DNA of 64,000 nt, from assembly GCA_002898555.1 (NCBI GenBank), contig BEHR01000010.1, positions 1 through 64,000 of the forward strand, given 5' to 3'. The DNA is from a bacterium HR15. GTDB taxonomy: Bacteria > Armatimonadota > Fimbriimonadia > Fimbriimonadales > GBS-DC. Under the pieces are notes generated by a model, which had not been told where the DNA came from, made no database searches, and saw only the letters and a program-made list of their open reading frames with translations. Positions 48,927 through 57,075 of this stretch are shown piece by piece (position 1 is the stretch's first letter; every line of letters begins with the position of its first letter). Made by a program: the position numbers and the translations under genes.

Positions 48927-50762
48927 TCATGACCTGCGGATGAACACCCACCACTCTACCATCAGGGTCATCAGGGCGAGCAGTGCCAATGGACGCCACA
49001 GCTCGCGCAAGGTGAAAATGCTCGCTTGGGCGGTAACGGTGCGCCCGCCCAGTTGGAGAGCGGAGCGTGGCGCGATATTCGACTCCTCGCTGTCCAGCAG
49101 GTTCGCGGCGAATTTTAGGCGGGTACGCTTGCCCACTACCTCATAAAGCCCTACCTTGGGCGCACTTGGCACAATCACGCTCCCCTCATTGACGCGCAGA
49201 AGTTGGCTCTGCCCGTTGGGCAGTTTGAGGGTGAGCTGCTGCTCCCCAGGATGCGTGGTCAAGGTGAAGGGCGTGCCTGTGCGCACGGTGAAACCCGCTT
49301 CGGATGCCCGCTCGCTGGTCGCCCAGTGCAGCAGGTTCGCCACAAAAATGGGGAAGCCCGGCTGGAGCGGGAAATCCGATTCGAGCAGGTTCCAGCCGAT
49401 GCCGACCCATTTGCGTCCCGCATGCTCGCCCGCGACTATCAGCGGGGTCTGCTGGCTCTCGGCAAGTACCTTCGCCCATGGGGCAGGTGTGAGCCGTGGC
49501 GCGTTATCGATGAGCAAGTTGCCCAGCTCCACATAGCGCAGCAGCGGATGGTCGCGCTCCCATGTTGCCACGCGCGGCACTTTGATGGAGCCGCTCAGCT
49601 CGGCAATCGGACCCCCTTTGGAGCGGATGACCATCACTGCTCGCGCTTTGACAGGCACCACTGGCGTTCCGTCAAAGATAATGAGTGCATAAGTGCCACC
49701 GCCCACCGTGTTGCCGCGCTCCGATTCAGGCACGGTAGGTGCTTTATCTAACTGCACACTTGGCTCTAGGGCGAGGGCACGTTCCAAGAAGAAGTTGCCC
49801 TCGCCCACGAGCAGCACGCGGATGGTTTGCTCTGTTGTGCCCATTAAGTAGGCTCGGTTGTCGGCAGGCAGCGCGTCATTCAGCACCAAGCGCACCTCCA
49901 GCGGTTCCCGCGCGTGTTGCAAAGTGAGCGTTTGCCCGACTGCCTGCTTGGGGGGAACCGTGATCTCGCGTGCGTCCACCAGGTCGCCCCCCGCGTAGAA
50001 CTCCAGAATGCCCTTCACAGGCTTCTCCCCGAAATGACGCAGCCCAACAAACCACTCGATGCCGCCAGCACGCTCCTGCACATCCATCGCGGTGATGGCG
50101 ACATTCTCGCTGTGCTTGCCAAACGATTCATAGATGAGTTGCGCCTTGCCGGGTGAGAAGTCCGCCACCTCTGGGAACGCTCCATCGGAGAGCAGCACGA
50201 TGCGACTGCCTGTGCGGTTCCCCACCAGCGCGGCAGCGAGGCGTAACGCCTCGTCGATATTGCCCCGGGCGTCGCTCAGTTGGAGGCTGTTCGCGGCATC
50301 CAGCAGTTTGCGCTGATCAGAGGTTAGCGAGGCGACCACGCGCACATTCGGACCCGCTTCGATAATGGCGAGTTGCTCGGACGCGCTCATCTCCCGAATA
50401 AGGGTGCGCAATCGGCTGCGAGCGGCTTCGAAGCGTGAAGGTGGCACATCGGTCGCGCCCATACTGGCGGAAGCATCCACAATCACCACTGTCTGCCTAC
50501 CAAGTGCGCCTCGCGCCTGCATCGCGGGACGCGCCAGCGCCAGCAGCAACAGCAGGGCAATGAGCAGCTGAAGAAAAAGCAAGAGGTTCGGGCGTAGCCG
50601 TTGGAAGAGCGTGTTCGCACGCACATCGGTCGTGATGGGGGGCCAGAGAAAGCGCGCTGGTACGCGCACCTCCCGCCGCCGTATCTTTAACAGATACAGC
50701 AAAATGATGAACCCCGCCACTGGCAGGAACCAGAACAGCACCCCCAGCGACTGGAACAGCAT
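48927..50762 (-). CDS. BatA-like VWA-domain membrane protein
   Basis: A 611-aa membrane protein. The N-terminal BatA module has two hydrophobic helices (LFWFLPVAGFIILLYLL, and LLLFLQLLIALLLLLALARP near residues 53-72) with the RRREVRVPARFLWPP text in between. A von Willebrand A domain follows with MIDAS motif VDASASMGATD (D-x-S-x-S) near residue 90 and LLSDGAFPEV near 190. A large extracytoplasmic beta-rich part leads to the last helix (LALLALMTLMVEWWVFI) and the short basic tail. BatA proteins work with MoxR ATPases and aerotolerance operons; none is adjacent. A TATAAT box lies 6 nt upstream of ATG 50762, so the mRNA is probably leaderless. Confidence 0.87.
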   Translation of the reverse strand: MLFQSLGVLFWFLPVAGFIILLYLLKIRRREVRVPARFLWPPITTDVRANTLFQRLRPNLLLFLQLLIALLLLLALARPAMQARGALGRQTVVIVDASASMGATDVPPSRFEAARSRLRTLIREMSASEQLAIIEAGPNVRVVASLTSDQRKLLDAANSLQLSDARGNIDEALRLAAALVGNRTGSRIVLLSDGAFPEVADFSPGKAQLIYESFGKHSENVAITAMDVQERAGGIEWFVGLRHFGEKPVKGILEFYAGGDLVDAREITVPPKQAVGQTLTLQHAREPLEVRLVLNDALPADNRAYLMGTTEQTIRVLLVGEGNFFLERALALEPSVQLDKAPTVPESERGNTVGGGTYALIIFDGTPVVPVKARAVMVIRSKGGPIAELSGSIKVPRVATWERDHPLLRYVELGNLLIDNAPRLTPAPWAKVLAESQQTPLIVAGEHAGRKWVGIGWNLLESDFPLQPGFPIFVANLLHWATSERASEAGFTVRTGTPFTLTTHPGEQQLTLKLPNGQSQLLRVNEGSVIVPSAPKVGLYEVVGKRTRLKFAANLLDSEESNIAPRSALQLGGRTVTAQASIFTLRELWRPLALLALMTLMVEWWVFIRRS

Positions 50763-50768
50763 GGCGCG

Positions 50769-50774
50769 ATTATA
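50769..50774 (-). promoter_or_regulatory. -10 box, leaderless start of the VWA gene
   Basis: TATAAT on the minus strand ending 6 nt before ATG 50762; it lies between the gene and the pfkB stop. Confidence 0.55.
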
Positions 50775-50787
50775 CCCCAAGCGTGCG

Positions 50788-51723
50788 CTACGCCTCTATC
50801 CGCTTGATTTTCACCAAAGGCAGCAGTTCCAGCACCTGTTCTCGGCGAGCGATTTCGGCGCCGCTGGTGGTGGCGGTGGCAGCGCCTGCGGCTGTGCCCC
50901 AGCGTAATGCCTCCTCCAGTGAGCCACCCTGTGCCAGAATGTGCAGGATGCCCGCAACCATCGAGTCGCCGCTGCCGATGGTGCTGCGCACATGCACCGG
51001 GGGCGGAATGGCACGGAAGGCGCCCTCGCGGGAGACCACATCGGCGCCGCGTGCCCCGCGCGAGATAATCACATAGCGGATGCCCCGTTCATGCAGTTCG
51101 CGCGCGGCGGCAAAACAGTCGGTATCGCCTCGCAAGGCGCGTCCCAATAATCGCTCCGCTTCCTGCTCGTTGGGCTTGATTAATTCGGGCTGGGCACTTA
51201 GCGCGGCGAGCATTGGGGGACCGTCGCTATCAACGGCGCAGGGTACCCCTGCCTGATGCGCCCGCTCGATCAGCATGGCGTATGCCTCGCGGGGCGCACC
51301 AGGCGGCAGGCTACCCCCCATCGCCAGCCATGAAGCCTGGGGCAAATAGGTCTCCACTTTCGCCAGCAATGCTTCCCAGTGCCCAGAGCCGATTTCGGGA
51401 CCGGGTTCGTTCAGCATCGTGGGCGGTCGTCCCGATATTTCCTCGATGCAGAGATTGCGTCGGGTGGGCTTATCGAGCCAGAGGAAATCGTGCGGCACGC
51501 CCTCCGCATCCAGCACCGCGCGCACGAACTGCCCCGTTTTGCCACCGAGAAATCCCAGCGCCATCACGGGACTGCCCAAAGCATGGGCGACCCGCGCCAG
51601 ATTGATGCCTTTGCCGCCAGCGTCTACCTCCACGCGCAGCACGCGGTTCGTATCATGCAGGCGCAACGCCTCCACAAAAATCGCCTCATCCACCGACGGG
51701 TTCAGCGTTACGGTAAGTATCAT
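50788..51723 (-). CDS. PfkB-type hexose kinase (1-phosphofructokinase-like)
   Basis: A 311-aa sugar kinase of the PfkB/ribokinase superfamily, in the 1-phosphofructokinase/tagatose-6-phosphate kinase branch. The first block MILTVTLNPSVDEAIFVEAL is typical of FruK. Next is DAGGKGINLARVAHALG near residue 36 (PfkB signature one), and the anion-hole catalytic Asp in STIGSGDSMVAGILH near 250 (signature two, G-S-G-D-S). Substrate probably fructose-1-phosphate or fructose-6-phosphate; no PTS gene is adjacent. ATG 51723 is used because the 42 upstream nt run into the tRNA gene. The tRNA-Arg gene is 12 nt upstream on the same strand. Confidence 0.92.
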   Translation of the reverse strand: MILTVTLNPSVDEAIFVEALRLHDTNRVLRVEVDAGGKGINLARVAHALGSPVMALGFLGGKTGQFVRAVLDAEGVPHDFLWLDKPTRRNLCIEEISGRPPTMLNEPGPEIGSGHWEALLAKVETYLPQASWLAMGGSLPPGAPREAYAMLIERAHQAGVPCAVDSDGPPMLAALSAQPELIKPNEQEAERLLGRALRGDTDCFAAARELHERGIRYVIISRGARGADVVSREGAFRAIPPPVHVRSTIGSGDSMVAGILHILAQGGSLEEALRWGTAAGAATATTSGAEIARREQVLELLPLVKIKRIEA

Positions 51724-51735
51724 TTGGAAGCCCAG

Positions 51736-51811
51736 TGGCGCCCCCGGCGGGACTCGAACCCACAACCGGCGGCTTAGAAGGCCGCTGCTCTATCCATTGA
51801 GCTACGGGGGC
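51736..51811 (-). tRNA. tRNA-Arg (anticodon UCU)
   Basis: A 76-nt cloverleaf on the minus strand: acceptor GCCCCCG/CGGGGGC, D arm with AGCTCAATGGATAGAGC, anticodon arm GGCCTTCTAAGCC with anticodon TCT, T arm TGTGGGTTCGAGTCCC, and encoded CCA (51736-51738). It decodes AGA/AGG arginine codons. A TATAAT box 10 nt upstream of the mature 5' end (51821-51826) serves as promoter. Confidence 0.97.
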
Positions 51812-51820
51812 GCATCATCG

Positions 51821-51826
51821 ATTATA
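51821..51826 (-). promoter_or_regulatory. -10 box of tRNA-Arg
   Basis: TATAAT on the minus strand, preceded by GG, overlapping the stop region of the FecCD permease gene and 10 nt upstream of the tRNA 5' end. Confidence 0.55.
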
Positions 51827-52886
51827 CCACCGCCTGCCGATAGTGACGCAGCACCCAGATAAAGAGCGGTGTGCCTATTAGGGCGGTAATGACCCCGACA
51901 GGCAGCTCGGCAGGGCGTGTGAGCGTGCGCGCCACAGTGTCTGCCCAGAGCAGCAACAATCCGCCGCCCAGTGCCGAAAGGGGTAGCAGCACTCGATGGT
52001 CGCCGCCCGCGAGGCGTCGCAGCAGGTGCGGCACCAGCCAGCCCACAAAGCCGATAATGCCCGCCACCGCGACGGCTGCTGCCGTCATCAGCGCCCCGGC
52101 AAGCAACACAGTCCACTTGAGCCGCTCCACCGGCACGCCGAGGTGGAGCGCAATCTCTTCATCTATCGCATACAGGTTCAGCCCGCGTGCCTGAGTCATC
52201 AGTGCGATACCGCCCAGCACCATTAAAGGCGTCGCGCCCATCACCCGCTGCCAATCGGCGTTCAACAGTCCACCCAGCAGCCAGTAAAGCACCCGCGCCA
52301 TATCCTCGCCCGCCAAAAGAAGCAACAGTGTTACCACACCCCATAGGCTCACGCTGACCGCCACGCCCATCAGCAGAAACGAGGTGAGATGCAGTTGTCC
52401 GTTCGTCCGGGAGAGGGTAATCACCATGCTCAGCACGCCCAACCCGCTAACAAACGCGAGCAGCGAGACGCCCAACCCATAGCCTTTCAGATGCCAGCCG
52501 AGCAGGTAGGCCAGCGCCGCGCCGACCGCTGCGCCCGACGAGACGCCCACCACATAAGGGTCCGTCAGCGGATTGCGCAACAGTCCCTGAAACGCGGCGC
52601 CCGTCATGCCCAGAGCACCGCCCACCAACAGCGCAAGCAACACACGCGGCAGACGCAGCTCCCACAAAATCGTGTGCAGCGTGATGTCAGTGGAGATTCC
52701 GAACAGCAAGCGGAACAGCTGGGCAGGAGCAAGCGGTATCGCGCCAATGCTCAGTGCAGCGACCACGCTTAGCACCACCGCGATAAACAGTCCGATTCCC
52801 AGAAGAAGCGTTGCGCGTCGGGTGTCCATCGGTTTAGAGCCGGATGAGTCGGACATTTCGGGCAAGCGGAACAGGTGTGAGAACAT
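51822..52886 (-). CDS. FecCD/BtuC-type ABC transporter permease
   Basis: A 354-aa permease of the iron-siderophore/cobalamin family with about ten helices. Family text includes IPLAPAQLFRLLFG near residue 65, LWELRLPRVLLALLVGGALG near 93, NPLTDPYVVGVSSGAAVGAA near 126, and the coupling region IIGFVGWLVPHLLRRLAGGD near 275-294. It imports a metal-chelate or corrinoid with an ATPase and a binding protein, both absent here. ATG 52886 is 2 nt behind the ftsX stop; a further start at 52856 (MSDSSG) is possible. Its location after ftsEX looks like an operon, although function is unrelated. Confidence 0.9.
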   Translation of the reverse strand: MFSHLFRLPEMSDSSGSKPMDTRRATLLLGIGLFIAVVLSVVAALSIGAIPLAPAQLFRLLFGISTDITLHTILWELRLPRVLLALLVGGALGMTGAAFQGLLRNPLTDPYVVGVSSGAAVGAALAYLLGWHLKGYGLGVSLLAFVSGLGVLSMVITLSRTNGQLHLTSFLLMGVAVSVSLWGVVTLLLLLAGEDMARVLYWLLGGLLNADWQRVMGATPLMVLGGIALMTQARGLNLYAIDEEIALHLGVPVERLKWTVLLAGALMTAAAVAVAGIIGFVGWLVPHLLRRLAGGDHRVLLPLSALGGGLLLLWADTVARTLTRPAELPVGVITALIGTPLFIWVLRHYRQAVV

Positions 52887-52888
52887 CA

Positions 52889-53767
52889 CTACCCAATTCG
52901 AACGAATCGCCGCGCTGCCCACCATGCACACAGCCCGCCCAGCAGCATGCCCAGCGTAGGCAGCCCACCCAACACCAGCGTCGCGGGCGCGCCCGGCGGC
53001 AAATCATTCAAAAAGGGCCATAAGCGCAGCATATAGTCCGACAACAGTCCTGCGCCCATCAGCACCAGCCCCGCTGCCAGCACCCCACCCAGTCCACCTT
53101 GCACCATCCCCTCCAAAATGAACGGCATCCGAATCGTGCGCAAGGTCGCTCCGACCAACGCCATAATGCGCACCTCCAGTTGTCGTGCGAAAATGGTGAG
53201 CCGTACCGCATTATAGATTAGCACCAGCGCGGACAGAAGCAGCATGCTAACCAGCGAAAGCCCCAGCCAGCGCACCAGCCGCGCAACTGCCAGCACCCGC
53301 TCCAGCGTGCCGCGCTGGTCCAGCACCTCGTCCACATCGGGATGATTCTGCAAGCGTGCCGCCACTTGGGGCAGCTGCTCAGGTTGATCAGTGCGCACGA
53401 TGAGTTTATCCGGCAGCGGGTTCGGCAGATCCGAGAGATTGACCTCGCTGGCGTATCGCTTTTTTTCCTCTTCCCATGCCTGTTCACGCGGCACCAGCTG
53501 CACGCTGGCGACGGCGGGCATCGCCTCCACCTGTTTCTGGAGCGCAAGCGTGCGCTCGCGGGGTACCTCGGGCTTCAGAAAGACCTCCATTTCGAACTGG
53601 CGGGGCAACGACTGGGCAATTGCGTCCAGCTTATAGAGCATCATGCCCACGCTGCCCAGCAGGATCAGGGCCACACAGGCGGTGCTGACCGCTGCCACCT
53701 GCAGCATGCCGTGCCTTCGCAAACTCGTTAGCGTCTCACTTAGGATAAAAAACAGGCGATCCAGCAT
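52889..53767 (-). CDS. ftsX: Cell division protein FtsX
   Basis: A 292-aa membrane subunit of the FtsEX complex, which couples ATP hydrolysis to activation of peptidoglycan hydrolases at the division site. Four helices are seen (about 22-43, 170-195, 215-240 and 262-282), with the large periplasmic loop (about 50-160; FEMEVFLKPEVPRERTLALQ and VDEVLDQRGTLERVL) and the FtsX signature MALVGATLRTIRMPFILEG near 203-221. It lies 6 nt downstream of ftsE, in the usual order. Length is typical. Its hydrolase partner (EnvC- or PcsB-like) is not in this window. Confidence 0.94.
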   Translation of the reverse strand: MLDRLFFILSETLTSLRRHGMLQVAAVSTACVALILLGSVGMMLYKLDAIAQSLPRQFEMEVFLKPEVPRERTLALQKQVEAMPAVASVQLVPREQAWEEEKKRYASEVNLSDLPNPLPDKLIVRTDQPEQLPQVAARLQNHPDVDEVLDQRGTLERVLAVARLVRWLGLSLVSMLLLSALVLIYNAVRLTIFARQLEVRIMALVGATLRTIRMPFILEGMVQGGLGGVLAAGLVLMGAGLLSDYMLRLWPFLNDLPPGAPATLVLGGLPTLGMLLGGLCAWWAARRFVRIG

Positions 53768-53773
53768 GGCGAT

Positions 53774-54514
53774 TCACGACCGATTCAGGAAGGAGGTCCC
53801 AGGAACGATAGCGACAGGGGGATAGAGTTTGTCCAGCTCGGCAGGGTAGCCACCGCGGGGCACATCGCTGATAATCTGCCCGCGATCTAAGGCGACCACA
53901 CGCTTATTTGCCCGGTCCACGATCGAGCGATTATGCGTGGCGACAATGACCGTCGTACCGCGCAGGTTAATCTGCTGCAGTAGCTGCACAATCTCCCAAG
54001 AGGTGTCGGGGTCCAGGTTCGCGGTTGGCTCATCGGCGAGGAGCAGAGGGGGGTTGTTGGCTAAGGCACGGGCGATGGCAACGCGCTGCGCCTCACCGCC
54101 CGAGAGTTGGTGCGGATAGGCGTGCGCTTGAGCGCTCATGCCGACCTGCGCCAGCACTTGTGCCACGCGCCGCCGTACTGCGCTCTGCGAGTAGCCTATC
54201 GCACGCAAGCCGTACGCGATGTTCTCCCATACCGTCTTGCGAGGCAGCAGGGGGTAGTCCTGGGGGATGACACCCATTCGCCGGCGCAGGAACGGGATGT
54301 CACGCTCACGCAGGCGGTTCACCTCCTGCCCATCCACGAACACACGCCCTTCGGTCGGTCGTATCGCGCCGTAAAGCAGCTTCAGCAAGGTAGACTTCCC
54401 TGCACCCGTTGTGCCCACCAAAAACACGAACTCGCCCGGCTCCACCTTCAAGGAGACCCGACGGAGCGCGTATGCCTCCCCATAAACCACACTCACACCC
54501 AGCAGCTCTACCAT
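53774..54514 (-). CDS. ftsE: Cell division ATP-binding protein FtsE
   Basis: A 246-aa ABC ATPase with Walker [18 protein letters not shown] near residue 33 (the T-T-G-A-G-K form typical of FtsE), Q-loop [20 protein letters not shown] near 83, signature [15 protein letters not shown] near 135 and Walker [14 protein letters not shown] near 158, then the switch His in [10 protein letters not shown]. The C-terminal 25 residues ([17 protein letters not shown]) are longer than usual. With FtsX it forms the division-linked type VII ABC complex. Upstream is rpsT (39 bp away) with a palindrome between them. Confidence 0.95.
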   Translation of the reverse strand: MVELLGVSVVYGEAYALRRVSLKVEPGEFVFLVGTTGAGKSTLLKLLYGAIRPTEGRVFVDGQEVNRLRERDIPFLRRRMGVIPQDYPLLPRKTVWENIAYGLRAIGYSQSAVRRRVAQVLAQVGMSAQAHAYPHQLSGGEAQRVAIARALANNPPLLLADEPTANLDPDTSWEIVQLLQQINLRGTTVIVATHNRSIVDRANKRVVALDRGQIISDVPRGGYPAELDKLYPPVAIVPGTSFLNRS

Positions 54515-54529
54515 AGCGCACCTCTCCCA

Positions 54530-54556
54530 GTAGGGGCGAGGCGAATTCGCCCCTAC
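54530..54556. repeat. GTAGGGGCGA palindrome between rpsT and ftsE
   Basis: GTAGGGGCGA...TCGCCCCTAC with a short central part, overlapping the rpsT stop codon. It may act as transcription terminator or mRNA stabiliser. Member of the TAGGG...CCCTA family. Confidence 0.7.
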
Positions 54557-54858
54557 CTGTCCGAGGATACCTGCTGGTGGCTTTGATTGAGTTGGGCAAG
54601 CCGTTTATTGAGCGCAATCATCAGGCGCGATTTGCGGCGTGCGCCCGCGTTGCGATGCAAGATGCCACGCTTGACTGCCTTGTCAATTAGGCTGATGGCG
54701 CGTCGCAGGGCAGCGAGCGCACCCTCCCGATCGCCACGCTCCGCCAACTCCTTCACCCGCCGCGTGTAGGTCTTAATCGCCGACTTGGTGGAACGGTTCC
54801 GCAAATAGCGTTCCCTCGATTTGCGCAGTGCCTTCTCTGCCGATTTGGTGTTTGGCAT
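54553..54858 (-). CDS. rpsT: 30S ribosomal protein S20
   Basis: A 101-aa primary 16S rRNA-binding protein of the small subunit. MPNTKSAEKALRKSRERYLR at the N-terminus and KSAIKTYTRRVKEL, then LIDKAVKRGILHRNAGARRK are diagnostic of bS20; composition is very basic and helical, with a slightly longer C-terminus (QLNQSHQQVSSDR). AGGAGGTG nine nt before the ATG is a strong ribosome-binding site. A TATAAT-like GGTATAATTC lies upstream on the minus strand near 54887-54895. S20 often represses its own translation in proteobacteria; no such site is evident here. Confidence 0.97.
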   Translation of the reverse strand: MPNTKSAEKALRKSRERYLRNRSTKSAIKTYTRRVKELAERGDREGALAALRRAISLIDKAVKRGILHRNAGARRKSRLMIALNKRLAQLNQSHQQVSSDR

Positions 54859-54944
54859 CGGTTTTCACCTCCTTCGGATTGGTGCTGAATTATACCCCCT
54901 GCGCATTGCCAAAGGAATGATGGGCAGAGAGATGGGAAGGAGGT

Positions 54945-54966
54945 GGGCAGACACGCAGGTCTGCCC
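54945..54966. terminator. GGGCAGAC hairpin after the sugar dehydrogenase gene
   Basis: GGGCAGAC (54945-54952) and GTCTGCCC (54959-54966) form a perfect 8-bp stem immediately after the dehydrogenase stop on the minus strand; flanked by CCCTA. It is probably a terminator, though no T-run follows. Confidence 0.45.
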
Positions 54967-56001
54967 CTACTCGGGGATGAGCATGCTTTTGACCGCTTGG
55001 CGGGTTTCCATTGCGTGGAACGCGGCACGCCACTCCGCCAGCGGGAAGAGGCGCCGCATGGGGGCAAGAGTCAGTTTGCCCGTGCGCATCAAGGTCAGCA
55101 CGCGCTCCCATGTGCCCCAGGTATGACTAAAGGAGCCTTGCAAGCGTACATTTTTACCCACCAACGGGTCGAGGCTGAAACCCAGTGGCTCGGGCCCCCA
55201 GCCGACTTTGGTAATCTGTCCATCGGGGCGCACGACCTGCAAGCATGGCTCCAACACTGCCGAACTGCCCACCGCATCGATCACCAGATCCGCTCCCAAG
55301 CCATCGCTCGCACGCCGCACGAACCCCTCCACATCATCCCGATCGGCACAGAGGATCGGTGCTGCGCCGACCGATTCGGCAATGCGTAATCGCTCCCCAT
55401 CCGTGCTGAGCGCGACCAGTATCACCATGCGGGGTGAGAACAGCTTCGCCATCTGCAGACAGAGCAGCCCGATGGGACCGCTGCCAAACACCACGATGAG
55501 GTCGCCGGGCTTGGGGCACGATAGCTCGATCACGGCATGCGCTGCCACGCAGCACGGCTCGGTCATCGCGCCCTCTTCGAAGGTGAGGTCATCGGGCAGA
55601 CGATGCAGCACACGCGCGGGCGCACGCACATAACGCGCCATCGCGCCGTGGGTGCCGTAGCCGAAGCCAAGCCGTTGCGGGCAGAGGTTGTAGCGTCCTG
55701 TGCGGCAATAGGCACACTGCCCGCAGATGAAGGCTGCCGTCTCACACACCACGCGATCGCCCACCTGCCAGCCCTCGACACCTTCGCCTATCGCCTCGAT
55801 CACGCCCGCGAACTCGTGTCCCAGCACCACCGGGTAGTTCACTTTCCATGAATGCGTGCCGTGATACTGATGCAGGTCTGAACCGCACACGCCGACTGCC
55901 CGTACGCGGATAAGCACCTCGCCGGCGCGGGGCGCAGGCTCCGCAATCTCACGCAGCTCCACACTGCACGGCTCCGGTGCGTAGTTGACGACCGCTTTCA
56001 T
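54967..56001 (-). CDS. Zinc-dependent medium-chain alcohol/polyol dehydrogenase
   Basis: A 344-aa MDR family dehydrogenase similar to sorbitol or threonine dehydrogenases. The catalytic zinc site is VGVCGSDLHQYHG near residue 37 with HEFAGVIEAIGEGV near 60; the structural zinc cysteines are CGQCAYCRTGRYNLC near 92-106. The Rossmann part contains VVFGSGPIGLLCLQMAKL near 163. The product probably oxidises a polyol or sugar alcohol with NAD. Its ATG at 56001 overlaps the upstream isomerase stop by 4 nt (ATGA), so the pair is likely a small sugar-catabolic operon. Confidence 0.93.
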   Translation of the reverse strand: MKAVVNYAPEPCSVELREIAEPAPRAGEVLIRVRAVGVCGSDLHQYHGTHSWKVNYPVVLGHEFAGVIEAIGEGVEGWQVGDRVVCETAAFICGQCAYCRTGRYNLCPQRLGFGYGTHGAMARYVRAPARVLHRLPDDLTFEEGAMTEPCCVAAHAVIELSCPKPGDLIVVFGSGPIGLLCLQMAKLFSPRMVILVALSTDGERLRIAESVGAAPILCADRDDVEGFVRRASDGLGADLVIDAVGSSAVLEPCLQVVRPDGQITKVGWGPEPLGFSLDPLVGKNVRLQGSFSHTWGTWERVLTLMRTGKLTLAPMRRLFPLAEWRAAFHAMETRQAVKSMLIPE

Positions 56002-56786
56002 GACATGTGTGCCTTCAGGAACTGCGCCGCTTTGGGCAGCTCCAGCAGCGGGTCGCCGGCGATCCCACACTCCAGCGCCATGTAGCCTGTGTAGCCAATC
56101 GCTTTCAGCGCGGCGAACCCGCTTTTGAAGTCGGTGTGTCCCTGCCCGGGCAGCAAGCGGTTGCTATCGGCAAGATGCACATGGGCAATCCATTGTCCCG
56201 CGTGGCGAATCGCCGCTGGGATGTCCGCCTCCTCGATGGACATATGGAAGAAGTCTGCCATGATTTTCAAATGGGGATGGGCAACCTTCTCGCACACGGC
56301 GACCGCTTGCTCCAGCCGACGGATGAAGTGTGTCTCATAGCGGTTAAGCGGTTCCAGCAGTAGGAATGTGCCCGCCTTCTCCGCTGTTCGTGCCAGTTCG
56401 TCCAACAGCAAACACAGGAGATCAAACTCCAGCTGTTCGGGGCTGGCAAGCGGGCGCAGGTCGGGGATACGCGGCCCCCCAAAAATCGGCACGAAAATCA
56501 ACCCCACGGCGCCTATATCGGCTGCCACATAGAGCAGCTCTTTGATGTCTTCGCAGGCGCGCTCGCGTTCGCGTGGGTCAGCGTCCAGAGGGCTGCCGCG
56601 AAACCCTGCACACACGGTGCTGGCGCGGACGGGGCTGTTTTTCAGCGCACTCTGCACCTCAGGCAGACGCTCTTTCAGCCCGCCGCCCCAGAACTCGATG
56701 CCCTCATAGCCCCATGCATGTAACCGTTCCAAGCGCTCGGGCAAACTGTTGCCCGGCACCAATCCTTCCTGACATGCCAATTTCAT
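55998..56786 (-). CDS. Sugar phosphate isomerase/epimerase (xylose isomerase-like TIM barrel)
   Basis: A 262-aa AP-endonuclease-2-type TIM barrel, as in hydroxypyruvate isomerase, tagatose 3-epimerase and IolE/IolI-like enzymes. Typical features are LHAWGYEGIEFWGGGLKE near the start, LLLEPLNRYETHFIRRLEQA near residue 143 with metal-binding Glu, KIMADFFHMSIEEADIPAAI near 173 and HVHLADSNRLLPGQGHTDFK near 205, where D and H complete the metal site. Final Glu is in MALECGIAGDP. It is translationally coupled to the dehydrogenase, suggesting successive steps on the same carbohydrate. The substrate is unknown. Confidence 0.92.
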   Translation of the reverse strand: MKLACQEGLVPGNSLPERLERLHAWGYEGIEFWGGGLKERLPEVQSALKNSPVRASTVCAGFRGSPLDADPRERERACEDIKELLYVAADIGAVGLIFVPIFGGPRIPDLRPLASPEQLEFDLLCLLLDELARTAEKAGTFLLLEPLNRYETHFIRRLEQAVAVCEKVAHPHLKIMADFFHMSIEEADIPAAIRHAGQWIAHVHLADSNRLLPGQGHTDFKSGFAALKAIGYTGYMALECGIAGDPLLELPKAAQFLKAHMS

Positions 56787-56842
56787 CGCGCTTATGTCCT
56801 TCGCGGTCTACGAGGGGAATCCTGCTGTGCGTTTGTTCGAGG

Positions 56843-56957
56843 CTTGAGGGTGTTCGAAAATTCTGCCCAGCGTTGGGAAGGCGCGCCTCCAGGGCGTCTA
56901 TAGGCGCGCCCCTGTGTGCGCCCTATTCCCGCCCGATTTTTCGAACAGCCTCTCAAG
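56843..56957. mobile_element. MITE-like element (115 bp) with terminal inverted repeats
   Basis: The ends CTTGAGGGTGTTCGAAAATT (56843-56862) and ATTTTTCGAACAGCCTCTCAAG (56936-56957, partly quoted in two groups: ATTTTTCGAAC and AGCCTCTCAAG) are imperfect inverted repeats of about 21 bp. The interior is GC-rich with two GGCGCGCC copies and encodes nothing. The end sequence resembles GAGGCTGTTTAAAAAC at 27746. No target-site duplication is clear. Confidence 0.5.
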
Positions 56958-56983
56958 GGGTTGTATTGAGAAGCAGGTTGGGG

Positions 56984-56989
56984 TATAAT
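56984..56989 (+). promoter_or_regulatory. Promoter of the antiporter gene
   Basis: TATAAT with TTGTAT at 56961-56966 as -35 and a 17-bp spacer, the best full promoter in the window. The leader of about 80 nt holds the hairpin 57023-57058. Confidence 0.6.
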
Positions 56990-57022
56990 AGAGATGCCTT
57001 TATCCTCCCCTAACACGCCACA

Positions 57023-57058
57023 CCCCTCCCCCTTCTGCCAAAGCCCGAGGGGGAGGGG
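57023..57058. repeat. CCCCTCCCCCT hairpin in the antiporter leader
   Basis: CCCCTCCCCCT (57023-57033) and AGGGGGAGGGG (57048-57058), perfect 11-bp stem, followed by TAAAATTTT just before the start codon. It may act as an attenuator or, as in similar copies elsewhere, be a dispersed repeat. Confidence 0.6.
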
Positions 57059-57075
57059 GTAAAATTTTCGCAGAC

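Noticed and set aside
51736-51811. tRNA-Arg as an integration site
   Set aside because: No direct repeat of the tRNA 3' end was seen in flanking DNA, and neighbours are ordinary chromosomal genes.
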